Under the pieces are notes generated by a model. The model did not search any database and was not told the DNA's origin. It saw only the letters and a program-made list of their open reading frames with translations. A DNA stretch of 64,000 nucleotides from Pseudomonas chlororaphis subsp. chlororaphis (GTDB taxonomy: Bacteria; Pseudomonadota; Gammaproteobacteria; Pseudomonadales; Pseudomonadaceae). A program made the position numbers and the translations under genes. Location: contig NZ_CP027712.1 of the NCBI RefSeq assembly GCF_003945765.1, forward strand, positions 3,472,001 to 3,536,000. Direction: 5' to 3'. Below, piece by piece: positions 45,461 to 54,120 of the stretch; the stretch's first letter is position 1; the number at the start of each line of letters is the position of its first letter.

Positions 45461-46231
45461 ATGACTATGAACAGTAACGAAATACTCGATAAAGCCTCTC
45501 CCCAGAACACCGCTGACGGAGGCGTTGCCGCGGTGGACCGTGCCTTTGCGATACTCAGCGCCTTCGATGCCGAGCGCAACGTGCTGCCACTGGCGGAGTT
45601 GGCTCGTCGCACCGGCCTCTACAAAAGTACCATTCTGCGCTTGATGAACTCTCTGGAAAGAGCCGGCTTCATTCGCCGACTGCCAGACGGTCAGTTCGCC
45701 ATCGGCCACGAGCCACTCCGGCTGGCACCGCTTTACCAAAGCTCATTTCGCCTGCGCGATATCATCTACCCGAAACTCGAGACGCTCTCGGAAGACAGCG
45801 GGGAAACCTCCTCGTTCTACGTCATCGAGAACGACAGTCGGGTTGTTCTTTTTCGGGTCGAGCCCAGGCGTTCCGTGCGGGTTTCCATTCACGAGGGCGA
45901 CCGCTTCCCGCTCCAGGCCGGGGCTTCCGGAAAAATTCTCCGCACATTCGGCCTATCCACTGACCATGCCCTCCCGGAGGTTCGCGAACAGCTCTGGGCC
46001 AGTTCATTTGGCGAACGCGATCCGGATACCGCAGCGGTCTCGGTGCCTGTATTCGGTATGAATAATGAACTCAAGGGGGCCCTGACCCTCTCGGGCCCTT
46101 CTGAGCGATTCAATGAAGAAGTCATAAAGGGGGCGCGCAAAATGCTGCTGAAACTGGCGGCACAAGCGACCACTGCGCTGGGTGGCGACAGTCGGGAACT
46201 ACAGCAGGCGCTGGTGCGGCTCGAGGGGTGA
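45461..46231 (+). CDS. IclR-family transcriptional regulator
   Basis: 256 residues; ATG 45461 or the ATG two codons later, neither with a clear ribosome site. VDRAFAILSAFDAERNVLPLAELARRTGLYKSTILRLMNSLERAGF is the IclR winged HTH, and GETSSFYVIENDSRVVLFRVEP and GASGKILRTF are the effector-domain hallmarks. It ends the plus-strand arm and likely senses the acid, or its CoA ester, processed by the lyase and transferase. The repeated AGAACA sites in 41335-41596 are its probable targets. Confidence 0.92.
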   Translation: MTMNSNEILDKASPQNTADGGVAAVDRAFAILSAFDAERNVLPLAELARRTGLYKSTILRLMNSLERAGFIRRLPDGQFAIGHEPLRLAPLYQSSFRLRDIIYPKLETLSEDSGETSSFYVIENDSRVVLFRVEPRRSVRVSIHEGDRFPLQAGASGKILRTFGLSTDHALPEVREQLWASSFGERDPDTAAVSVPVFGMNNELKGALTLSGPSERFNEEVIKGARKMLLKLAAQATTALGGDSRELQQALVRLEG

Positions 46232-46289
46232 CCTGCCCTCCTCACGGGCTGAGCCGTCGGGCCCGGTGCTGCCACGAGGGAACTCCAGA

Positions 46290-47204
46290 TCAGTAACTGA
46301 AGTCATGTCCCAATTCTTTCTGCATCCATTCAAGAAATCGCCTGACTCTCGGAAAGTTTGAGTGCGCCCGTGGAAATACTAAATGATGGGCAGTGATAGG
46401 TGTGCTCAACTGGGGTGCGACCTCGACCAGGGCCCCCCGCGCCAGATAATCCTGCGCCAGCAAGGTGCTTTCCAAGGCGAAGCCGAGCCCGTGGCTAGCT
46501 GCCTCCAGGGTCATGTAGGAGCGGTCAAAGCTCAGGGTGTAGGGTTTTTCTGGCCGCGACACACCGTGCTGGGCAAACAGCTGCGGCCACTTTACCAACG
46601 TCGCTTCCGAGAGGATCAGCTGGCTGTCGAGCAGGTCCGCCACCGTGCGGACCGGGCGCTTTTCCAGAAGCTTGGGTGAGGCCAGCACCGCGATCTTTTC
46701 ATTGCGCACCGTGCGCACTTCAAAGCTCGGCCAGTTAGGCAAGCCGTGGCGGATATCGACGTCGATCTTGTCCCGGCTGAAGTGCAGGGATTCGTAGGAG
46801 CACGACAGGTTGAGCTGGATATCCGGGTGGCTCTGGCGAAACTGCTCCAGCCGCGGCATCAACCACAGCAGGCCAAAGCTCGGCGATGAATGCAGGCGCA
46901 GGCAATCGAGGCTGACATCGCTGGTGGCGCGTTCGGTCGCCACGGCGAGGCTGTGGAGGATGCCGGAGACTTCGGCCAGGTACTGCTCGCCGACCGGAGT
47001 CAGCGTCACCCCACGGGCCGTGCGGAAAAACAGCTGGCGGCCGATCATCGCCTCCAGCTTGGCCAACTGGTGGCTGACGGCCGAGGGGGTCAGGTCGAGC
47101 ACTTCCGCAGCGCGGGCGACGTTGCCGAAGCGCGCGGTCTGTTCGAAGGCCTGAATGGCTTTCAGGGGTGGCAGTACCGAAGGTGCATCGCCGGATGAAC
47201 GCAT
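46290..47204 (-). CDS. LysR-family regulator of the GcvA type
   Basis: 304 residues from ATG 47204; an upstream in-frame ATG at 47252 would add 16 residues ahead of the usual start. LPPLKAIQAFEQTARFGNVARAAEVLDLTPSAVSHQLAKLEAMIGRQLFFRTARGVTLTPVGEQYL is a textbook LysR HTH with the S-A-V-S-H-Q recognition helix of GcvA-like members. The effector domain contains DVDIRHGLPNWPSFE, also typical of that group. It is divergent from the SDR/transketolase operon across a 197-bp gap with a clear T-N11-A palindrome. Confidence 0.93.
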   Translation of the reverse strand: MRSSGDAPSVLPPLKAIQAFEQTARFGNVARAAEVLDLTPSAVSHQLAKLEAMIGRQLFFRTARGVTLTPVGEQYLAEVSGILHSLAVATERATSDVSLDCLRLHSSPSFGLLWLMPRLEQFRQSHPDIQLNLSCSYESLHFSRDKIDVDIRHGLPNWPSFEVRTVRNEKIAVLASPKLLEKRPVRTVADLLDSQLILSEATLVKWPQLFAQHGVSRPEKPYTLSFDRSYMTLEAASHGLGFALESTLLAQDYLARGALVEVAPQLSTPITAHHLVFPRAHSNFPRVRRFLEWMQKELGHDFSY

Positions 47205-47279
47205 GATTGTTGTTATTCCGCTGCAGAGGGCCTGAGCCGGGCGTTTGGTCATTCAACCATTCGATTGTCCCGCTGGCGA

Positions 47280-47300
47280 GTGCTGAATTATTTTCAGCAC
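47280..47300. promoter_or_regulatory. LysR box between divergent LysR and SDR genes
   Basis: GTGCTGA-N7-TCAGCAC is a perfect inverted repeat containing T-N11-A, the LysR consensus. It lies about 75 bases from the regulator start and 100 bases from the SDR start. Confidence 0.75.
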
Positions 47301-47401
47301 CCAGTGAGATTCGCGTTATTGCTCAGGGGTCTGAGGGGAGAGAAGCTGGGTCATCGATTCGTTGCGGGTCGACCCTATAAAAACAATCAGAGGTACTCTC
47401 C

Positions 47402-48151
47402 ATGCTCCTTCAAGGCAAAGTCGCGATCATCACCGGTGCAGCCTCCGCGCGTGGCATCGGCCGCGCCACCGCGACCACCTTCGCGCGACACGGCGCCCGG
47501 GTGGCGATCCTCGACCTGGATGCCGCCGCCGCGCGAGATGCCGCCGCGTCCCTGGGCGAAGACCACCTGGGCCTGGCCGCCAACGTCGCCGACGAGGCCC
47601 AGGTGCAACAGGCGGTCGCCCGGATCATCGAGCATTTCGGGCGCATCGACATTCTCGTCAACAACGCCGGTATCACCCAGCCCCTCAAGACCCTGGACAT
47701 CCGCCCCGACGACTATGACAAGGTGCTGGACGTCAGCCTGCGCGGCACCTTGCTGATGTCCCAGGCGGTAATCCCGCTGATGCGCCAGCAGGCTGGCGGC
47801 AGCATCGTCTGCCTGTCGTCGGTTTCCGCACAACGCGGCGGCGGCATCTTCGGCGGCCCGCACTACAGCGCCGCGAAAGCCGGCGTGCTCGGCCTGGCCA
47901 AGGCCATGGCGCGGGAACTGGGGCCGGACCAGGTGCGTGTCAACTCGATCACCCCCGGGCTGATCCACACCGACATCACCGGCGGGCTGATGCAGGACGA
48001 GCGTCGCCACGCGATCATCGACGGCATTCCGCTGGGCCGCCTGGGTGCCGCCCAGGATGTGGCGAACGCCGCGCTGTTCCTGGCCAGCGACCTGTCGTCC
48101 TACCTCACCGGCATTACCCTGGATGTGAACGGCGGCATGCTGATTCACTGA
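47402..48151 (+). CDS. Short-chain dehydrogenase/reductase
   Basis: 249 residues, classical SDR. Cofactor motif TGAASARGIGRATA is the T-G-x3-G-x-G type with a small insertion; Asp in ILDLDA after strand two points to NAD(H). NNAG is present in LVNNAGITQP. The catalytic Ser lies in CLSSVSAQRGG, and HYSAAKAGVLGLAK gives Tyr and Lys. The C-terminus ITLDVNGGMLIH is standard. It leads an operon with an ACS transporter and a split transketolase, so a polyol or sugar-acid oxidation is likely. Confidence 0.93.
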   Translation: MLLQGKVAIITGAASARGIGRATATTFARHGARVAILDLDAAAARDAAASLGEDHLGLAANVADEAQVQQAVARIIEHFGRIDILVNNAGITQPLKTLDIRPDDYDKVLDVSLRGTLLMSQAVIPLMRQQAGGSIVCLSSVSAQRGGGIFGGPHYSAAKAGVLGLAKAMARELGPDQVRVNSITPGLIHTDITGGLMQDERRHAIIDGIPLGRLGAAQDVANAALFLASDLSSYLTGITLDVNGGMLIH

Positions 48152-48247
48152 AGTACACCTGGCGGGCCTCACGGCCCGTGCGGTTCTGGATCGACGATGC
48201 AGTCGGGCCTGCGGGCCTGCCGGTCAATAAAAACAAGAGATCAGACC

Positions 48248-49546
48248 ATGACAACCCTATCGCTCGAAGCGGTTTCGACCGTGCGCTCCAACGCCTACCG
48301 CAAAACCGCGTGGCGCCTGATGCCCTTCCTGATGCTGTGCTACCTGTGCGCCTATCTCGATCGCGTCAACGTCGGCTTTGCCAAGTTGCAGATGATGAAC
48401 GACCTGGCCCTCAGCGAAACGGTGTACGGGCTGGGCGCGGGCATGTTCTTCATCGGCTATTTCCTCTGCGAAGTGCCGAGCAACATCATCCTGCACAAGG
48501 TCGGCGCGCGGGTCTGGATCGCCCGCATCATGATCACCTGGGGCATCATCTCCGCCCTCTTCGCCTTCGTCGAAACCGCCTGGCAGTTCTATGTCCTGCG
48601 CTTTCTCTTGGGCGTCGCTGAAGCCGGCCTGGCACCTGGGTTGCTGCTGTACCTGACCTACTGGTTCCCGTCCTACCGGCGGGCGCGCATGACCGTACTG
48701 TGGTTCATCGCCATCCCGCTCTCGGGCATGGTCGGCGGCCCGCTCTCGGGCTGGATCATGAACCATTTCGCCGGGGTCCACGGCTGGGCTGGCTGGCAGT
48801 GGATGTTCGTGCTCGAGGCCGTGCCCACGGTGCTGGTCGGGTTGCTGGTGCTGAGCTATCTCAAGGACGGCGTGCACCAGGCCACCTGGCTCGACGACGA
48901 AGAGAAAGCCCTGATCAGCCGCGAGCTTGCCGAAGATGAACAAAAGAAGGTCACCCATGGCTCAGTGGGCGAGTTCATCCGCGACCAGCGTCTGTGGCTG
49001 CTCGCCGGCATCTACTTCTGCGTGGTAATGGGGCAGTACGCAATCACTTTCTGGCTGCCCACACTGGTGCGCAACGCGGGGGTCGCCGACCCGCTGCATA
49101 CCGGCTTCCTCACCAGCCTGCCCTACCTCTGCGCCATCGCCGCGATGCTGTTGGTCGGGCGCAGTGGCGACAGACATCGCGAACGGCGCTGGCACCTGAT
49201 CATCCCGATGATCGCCGGCGCCCTGGGCCTGACCCTCGCCGCGCTGCTGGGCGGCAGCATCACCCTTTCCATCTTGAGCCTGTGCCTGGCGGCGGCCGGC
49301 ATTCTCTCGGCCTCCTCGATGTTCTGGATGCTGCCCACCACGCTGCTGGGCGGGGTGTCCGCCGCCGCTGGCATCGCGGCGGTCAACAGCTTCGCCAACC
49401 TCGCCGGTTTCTGCTCGCCCTACCTGATTGGCTGGATCACCACCCAGACCGGCTCCAGCGCCATCGGCATGTACCTGATCACCGCCGTGCTGCTGGGCGG
49501 CGCCCTGTTGGTGCTGCGTATCCCTGCCGCCCTGGTCAATCGTTGA
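48248..49546 (+). CDS. MFS transporter, ACS family
   Basis: 432 residues from ATG 48248 (AAGAGA upstream). AYLDRVNVGFAKLQMMNDL, CEVPSNIILHKVGARVWIARIMITWG and GVAEAGLAPGLLLYLTYWFP are ACS signatures; twelve TM segments. Related to the 43993 and 34260 carriers but clearly distinct, so not a recent duplication. Should import the sugar acid or polyol used by the operon. Confidence 0.92.
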   Translation: MTTLSLEAVSTVRSNAYRKTAWRLMPFLMLCYLCAYLDRVNVGFAKLQMMNDLALSETVYGLGAGMFFIGYFLCEVPSNIILHKVGARVWIARIMITWGIISALFAFVETAWQFYVLRFLLGVAEAGLAPGLLLYLTYWFPSYRRARMTVLWFIAIPLSGMVGGPLSGWIMNHFAGVHGWAGWQWMFVLEAVPTVLVGLLVLSYLKDGVHQATWLDDEEKALISRELAEDEQKKVTHGSVGEFIRDQRLWLLAGIYFCVVMGQYAITFWLPTLVRNAGVADPLHTGFLTSLPYLCAIAAMLLVGRSGDRHRERRWHLIIPMIAGALGLTLAALLGGSITLSILSLCLAAAGILSASSMFWMLPTTLLGGVSAAAGIAAVNSFANLAGFCSPYLIGWITTQTGSSAIGMYLITAVLLGGALLVLRIPAALVNR

Positions 49547-49563
49547 GTCAACGGAGTTTCCCC

Positions 49564-50412
49564 ATGACAATCCATCCTTCACCCGCTGCATCGATCACCC
49601 TGGCGCAGCGCGCCCACAATATTCGCCGCCACGCGCTGCGCATGGGCCAGGTCCAGGGCCAGGGCTATGTCGGCCAGGCCCTCGGCGCCGCCGACCTGCT
49701 GGCGGTGTCCTACTTCCACGCGCTGAACCATCGCCCCGAAGAGCCGCACTGGGAGGCGCGCGACCGCTTTTACCTGTCCATCGGTCACTACGCGATTGCC
49801 CTCTATGCGGCCTTGATCGAGGCCGGGATCATCCCGTTCGACGAGCTGGAAACCTACGGCTCGGATGACAGCCGCCTGCCGATGTCGGGCATGGCCACCT
49901 ACACCCCGGGCATGGAAATCACCGGCGGCTCCCTGGGCCAGGGCCTGGGGATCGCGGTCGGCGCCTGCCTGGGCCTGAAGCGCAAAGGCTCGCCCTGCTT
50001 CGTCTACAACCTGCTGTCCGACGGCGAACTGAACGAAGGCTCGACCTGGGAAGCGGTGATGTCGGCCGCGCACTGGAAGCTCGACAATCTGATCGCCATC
50101 GTCGACGTCAACAACCAGCAGGCCGATGGCTACTCCAGCGAAATCCTCTCGTTCGAGCCCATCGTCGAGCGCTGGCAGGCCTTCGGATGGTTCACCCAGA
50201 GGGTCGATGGCAATGACCTGCAGGCCCTGGTCGCCGCCTTCGACGCCGCGCGCAATCACCCCGCCGGCCAACCCCGGGTGATCATCTGCGACACGCGCAT
50301 GGGCAAGGGCGTGCCGTTCCTGGAAGACCGTGAAAAGACCCATTTCATCCGCGTCGAAGAGCACGAGTGGGACCTGGCGCTGAACCACCTGGAAGAAGGA
50401 AAACAAGCATGA
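49564..50412 (+). CDS. Transketolase-like protein, N-terminal (TPP pyrophosphate) subunit
   Basis: 282 residues from ATG 49564. GQALGAADLLAVSYFHAL, DRFYLSIGHYAIALYAAL, GSLGQGLGIAVGACLG and the TPP motif LLSDGELNEGSTWEA...IVDVNN are those of the first half of transketolase. The final HFIRVEEHEWDLALNHL is typical for split enzymes. Full transketolases are about 660 residues; here the two halves are separate genes with an ATGA overlap. Such split pairs act on specialised ketoses or sulfo/deoxy sugars, not in the core pentose phosphate pathway. Confidence 0.93.
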   Translation: MTIHPSPAASITLAQRAHNIRRHALRMGQVQGQGYVGQALGAADLLAVSYFHALNHRPEEPHWEARDRFYLSIGHYAIALYAALIEAGIIPFDELETYGSDDSRLPMSGMATYTPGMEITGGSLGQGLGIAVGACLGLKRKGSPCFVYNLLSDGELNEGSTWEAVMSAAHWKLDNLIAIVDVNNQQADGYSSEILSFEPIVERWQAFGWFTQRVDGNDLQALVAAFDAARNHPAGQPRVIICDTRMGKGVPFLEDREKTHFIRVEEHEWDLALNHLEEGKQA

Positions 50413-51431
50413 GCAACGCCGCCAACACACCGGCCACCACTGTCCAGCCGGCGAAAAGACGCCTGACCACTTCGGCGATGATTGCCTCGATTGCCGCCGA
50501 GGGCCAAGCCACCCGCGCGGCGCCTTTCGGCCACACCCTGGCGGCGCTGGCGCAGCAGCGCGCGGATATCGTCGGGCTGTCCGCCGACCTGTCCAAGTAC
50601 ACCGACCTGCACATCTTCGCCAAGGCCCATCCCGAGCGCTTCTATCAGATGGGCATGGCCGAGCAGTTGCTGATGAGCGCGGCGGCGGGGATGGCACGCG
50701 AAGGTTTCGTGCCTTTCGCCACCACCTATGCAGTGTTTGCCTCGCGCCGCGCCTATGACTTCATCTGCATGGCGATTGCCGAGGAAAACCTCAACGTCAA
50801 GATCGCCTGCGGGCTGCCGGGCCTCACCACCGGCTACGGCCCCAGCCATCAGGCGACGGACGACCTGGCGATCTTCCGGGCGATGCCCAACCTGATGATC
50901 GTCGACCCCTGCGATGCATTGGAAATCGAACAGGCGGTGCCGGCCATTGCCGCGCACCAGGGGCCGGTCTACATGCGCCTGCTACGGGGCAATGTGCCGC
51001 TGGTGCTGGACGAATACGGCTACACCTTCGAGCTGGGCAAGGCCAAGACCCTGCGTACCGGCAACGACGTGCTGATCATCTCCACCGGCCTGATGACCAT
51101 GCGCGCCCTGGAAGCGGCCAAGCAGCTGCAGGCCGACGGCGTCGAGGTCGCCGTGCTGCATGTGCCGACGATCAAGCCGCTGGACGAACAAAGCATCCTC
51201 GCCGAAGCCAGAAAGCCCGGTCGGCTGGTGGTGACCGCCGAGAATCACTCGATCATCGGCGGCCTGGGCGAAGCCGTGGCCGGGGTCTTGCTGCGCAACG
51301 GGGTGACTCCGGCGTTCCGGCAGATTGCCTTGCCTGACGCCTTCCTCGACGCTGGCGCCCTACCGACCCTGCATGATCGCTACGGCATTTCCACCCAGGC
51401 GGTATGCGCCCGGATCAAAGCGTGGCTTTGA
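50409..51431 (+). CDS. Transketolase-like protein, C-terminal (pyrimidine) subunit
   Basis: 340 residues, ATG overlapping the stop of the N-terminal subunit. FGHTLAALAQQRADIVGLSADLSKYTDLHIFAKAHPERFYQMGMAEQLLMSAAAGMA contains the Glu (MAEQ) that activates the thiamine diphosphate ring. VVTAENHSIIGGLGEAVA belongs to the transketolase C-terminal domain. Works as a heterotetramer with the preceding product. The unusual N-terminal 30 residues, rich in Ala and Thr, are probably disordered. Confidence 0.93.
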   Translation: MSNAANTPATTVQPAKRRLTTSAMIASIAAEGQATRAAPFGHTLAALAQQRADIVGLSADLSKYTDLHIFAKAHPERFYQMGMAEQLLMSAAAGMAREGFVPFATTYAVFASRRAYDFICMAIAEENLNVKIACGLPGLTTGYGPSHQATDDLAIFRAMPNLMIVDPCDALEIEQAVPAIAAHQGPVYMRLLRGNVPLVLDEYGYTFELGKAKTLRTGNDVLIISTGLMTMRALEAAKQLQADGVEVAVLHVPTIKPLDEQSILAEARKPGRLVVTAENHSIIGGLGEAVAGVLLRNGVTPAFRQIALPDAFLDAGALPTLHDRYGISTQAVCARIKAWL

Positions 51432-51746
51432 TGGTCATTGCATTCAGAGCAACGTTCTGAAAACCCGATAACAAAAAAGGGCCCTGCTGGGCCCTTCTGT
51501 TGGATTTTTTGCCGCTCGGGTGTCAGTGCTTTACAGGTCGGGGTTACACCGTTTCGCTCTTGCTGATTCCAATGCTCAACCTGACGACCCTTTGACCACT
51601 GTCATTGTCGAGTCCGATGCATCCCGCCGATACTCAGCCCCGTCATTCAGCGACGCGCCAGCGCCTACACTCGATGGCAACCGGCCAGGACCCGCATTCT
51701 GGATCATTGCCGCCGATCATCATGGATACTTGAGAAGGACACTCAA
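51432..51746. other. Gap with terminator ahead of the PfpI gene
   Basis: 315 bases. Besides the terminator at 51477 I see no gene; the open frame at 51520-51873 overlaps the PfpI gene out of frame and has no family signature. Confidence 0.5.
51477..51508 (+). terminator. Rho-independent terminator of the transketolase operon
   Basis: Stem AAGGGCCC-TGCT-GGGCCCTT, perfect over 8 bp, with an A-run before it and TTGGATTTTTT after it. Confidence 0.85.
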
Positions 51747-52316
51747 ATGGTACGTGCCGTCACTATTCTCACCGAGAATTTCTCCGACTGGGAACCCGCA
51801 CTCATCAACTCCACGGGGCGAGCCTACTATGGCTTCGACACTCGTTTCGCAGCCCCCGGTGGCAAGCAAGTGACCTCATCCGGAGGAATGACCATCATCC
51901 CGAACCTGGCCATCGAAGCCATCGAGCTGGACGATGTCGACTTGCTGATCGTGACGGGAGGCCCTGTGTGGAAAACAGACAAGGCACCGGCAATCGAGGC
52001 GCTGGTTCGTGCGGCCCACGCCAGGAAAATCGTCGTTGCGGGAATCTGTGACGGCACCCGCGTCCTGGCCCAGGCCGGAGTGCTGGATCACGTGCAGCAT
52101 ACGTCCAACTCTGCTGAGAACCTGAAGCAGGTGCATTACCGCGGAGCGGACTATTACCAGGATGTGCCCTATGCCGTTGCCGACCAGGGGGTGGTTACCG
52201 CCCCTGGTAGCGCGCCTGTCAGCTTCATGGCGCAAATTCTCAGTACCTTGGGTTTGAACGACAAGAAGCTCGATGCCTACCTGGCCATGCATGCGGCTGA
52301 ACACATCCACTGCTGA
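51747..52316 (+). CDS. DJ-1/PfpI superfamily protein
   Basis: 189 residues from ATG 51747 (GAGAAGGACA upstream). VRAVTILTENFSDWE opens the fold; Glu17 is in the expected place, and the nucleophile elbow GICDGTRVLAQAGVL puts Cys101 at the active site. VDLLIVTGGPVWKT is the usual strand before it. The His that would complete a protease-like triad (GICHG in PfpI) is Asp here, as in glutamine-amidotransferase-like and isonitrile-hydratase-like relatives. Function open. Monocistronic; probably not part of the NRPS cluster 670 bases away. Confidence 0.88.
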   Translation: MVRAVTILTENFSDWEPALINSTGRAYYGFDTRFAAPGGKQVTSSGGMTIIPNLAIEAIELDDVDLLIVTGGPVWKTDKAPAIEALVRAAHARKIVVAGICDGTRVLAQAGVLDHVQHTSNSAENLKQVHYRGADYYQDVPYAVADQGVVTAPGSAPVSFMAQILSTLGLNDKKLDAYLAMHAAEHIHC

Positions 52317-52989
52317 GCCCCCGCTTTCCTCTATTTCTCCCCTCCCCTGACGCCGCGGCCTATTACTTGGCCGTGGCGCACCTCCGGCTTTGCTGATGGC
52401 AGGTCCGCATGTTTTCCACGGCTGAACCGCAGCCTGGGGCAGTCCGATAATTTTTTAAAAAATCGGAAAAAACTTACTTGCGCTTACGACATTACCTACT
52501 AAGGTTTTCCCCTATGGCGAGCAGGGTCATCCCCTAGCCAAATCAGGGATTACCTGATGCCGTATCAAAGGATGCTTTATTTAGATCGCCCAAAAGGCGA
52601 CATTTTTCCTACCCAAGCTAAGGAATGGCTTAATGTTTTTGTTTGCCGATATTGTTGTCCGGAACCTGCCAGCCCCCCTTGAAACCCCCGCCCTCAGCAC
52701 CTCGGCCCATGAGCGAAATGCTGCGAGCAATGATTCCTACCCCCTCGGAACCCTGCCCGACATTCCGTCAGGTTCCCTCCTTTGCGTGCGCCTTAGAAAC
52801 TGATCGGCCCGCTCGAAGCAAGTAAAAAGCCGACGCATTTTTACGACATGACCGACTAAGGCCGTCGTAAAAAAACGCTGCGCGCCTTATGGCCTTCCCG
52901 CTGGACGGGAGAGCTACGGGCGCCCGGAAATGCGTTCTCCAATGGATCGAAATCGCCGCCGGATGATGCCTGCGCGCCGAGGATCGGAC
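52317..52989. promoter_or_regulatory. Long leader/control region of the NRPS cluster
   Basis: 673 bases, partly AT-rich, no convincing gene. A near direct repeat TTACGACATnACCnACTAAGG occurs at 52484-52504 and 52841-52861 (18 or more of 21 identical). Inverted repeats: ATCAGG-N5-CCTGAT at 52542-52558; TTTTTACGAC / GTCGTAAAAA at 52838-52847 and 52864-52873; TCCCG-N5-CGGGA at 52896-52910. The second direct repeat forms the left arm and loop of the 52838 stem. These are candidate sites for the cluster's regulator. Confidence 0.55.
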
Positions 52990-54120
52990 ATGTCAAAAAC
53001 AACAGCTCAAGGCCCGGCCACGGAATCGATCGAACGGCTGGGCATGATGCAGGTGCTTGCCGACGCCAGGCTCAGCGTCGAGGCCAGGGCCATGGTCGCC
53101 CAGGGCTTCTACACCGGGGTCGTCCAGGAAGTTTCCACGGTCATACCGCTCAAGGATGGGACCGACCCGGATCTCGGACTCTTGCGCCAGCTGCTGATCG
53201 CTGGATGGGGCGAGGAGCTGGGGCAGTATCTTGAAGTGCTCGATGTTCGTGGCAGCAGCGCTGCCGAGGCCTTGCGCAAGGCCCAGTTGGCTGTCAGATC
53301 CGGCACTGCGCTATTTGCCGCCGGCAGCCTGGCCACTGGCACTGGATGGCACTGCCTCCTCTCGATCCATCATGGGTTGGCCGACGAACATAGCCTCGAG
53401 GTTCTGGCGCGGCGGCTGCAAGCAGCGCAATCCGCTGACGTCGGTTCAGCCCTGGCGCACATGCGTCGAGGGCGTGAGTGCTATGACGATTATGTCCAGG
53501 CGCAAGCCCTGCACGCGCACGCTGAGGACGGGCTGCGCACAGTTGTTGCGCAACCGATGACGCCAGTGCGCCTGCGGCAAACCGGGCGCCTGGCCTTCAA
53601 TGCCCAAGGGCCGCGAGTGAGTCTGCAACGCAGACTGGACATCGCCACGATCAATATCGACAAGCCGCCCTTGGCGACGCTCCTGGCCTGCCTGCGGCGG
53701 GCCGATGTCATCGCCGAGGGCGACACCCTGTGTTCCTCCCATGACTGGCGCCCGGCTCACCAGCAGGATGCCATCGGCATGATGACGGGCCTTGTCCCGC
53801 TCTCCTTCGCAGTCCCTGGAGAACAGCTGCTGCCCGGGCAAACCAGCCTTGAGGCACGTGCTCGTCGCTGTCCCGCAGCGCGCCAGGCGCTGGCTTGTTG
53901 CCGGGCGTCCGAGCTGTTCATCAACGGCGCGGGCAGGCGCGGTATCCCGGCCTCGCAGGTGATGAGCGCGACGTTTCCGGTGGGAATCGAAATACGCCGC
54001 ATAGGCGCTTCGCAACTGCTCCTGGAGATCGAGGGGCCGTTTTGCGACGCCAGTGCCGCCACCCACCTGCTCAATGAACTCGCTGATGTACTTATGGATA
54101 GGAGTGAATGGAATGACTGA
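52990..54120 (+). CDS. Free-standing condensation-domain protein (NRPS)
   Basis: 376 residues from ATG 52990, with GAGGATCGG upstream; the open frame starts at 52930. CLLSIHHGLADEHSLEVLARRL contains the condensation motif HH-x3-D-x at 127-133, with Glu in place of the last Gly. The rest matches a condensation fold loosely (LVPLSFAVPGEQLLPGQTSLEARARR, SATFPVGIEIRR). It is about 70 residues shorter than a usual C domain and carries no A or carrier domain. It should join an acyl or aminoacyl group held on a carrier protein to an amine or hydroxyl acceptor in trans. Overlaps the next gene by eight bases. Confidence 0.75.
   Translation: MSKTTAQGPATESIERLGMMQVLADARLSVEARAMVAQGFYTGVVQEVSTVIPLKDGTDPDLGLLRQLLIAGWGEELGQYLEVLDVRGSSAAEALRKAQLAVRSGTALFAAGSLATGTGWHCLLSIHHGLADEHSLEVLARRLQAAQSADVGSALAHMRRGRECYDDYVQAQALHAHAEDGLRTVVAQPMTPVRLRQTGRLAFNAQGPRVSLQRRLDIATINIDKPPLATLLACLRRADVIAEGDTLCSSHDWRPAHQQDAIGMMTGLVPLSFAVPGEQLLPGQTSLEARARRCPAARQALACCRASELFINGAGRRGIPASQVMSATFPVGIEIRRIGASQLLLEIEGPFCDASAATHLLNELADVLMDRSEWND

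Noticed and set aside
51747..52316. DJ-1/PfpI gene as part of the NRPS cluster
   Set aside because: A 670-base leader with its own repeats separates them and the PfpI gene follows a terminator on its own; no functional link is visible.
52643..52825. 60-codon plus-strand frame in the NRPS leader
   Set aside because: Pro/Ser/Arg-rich, no ribosome site, no similarity to MbtH proteins or other small NRPS partners, which I looked for specifically.
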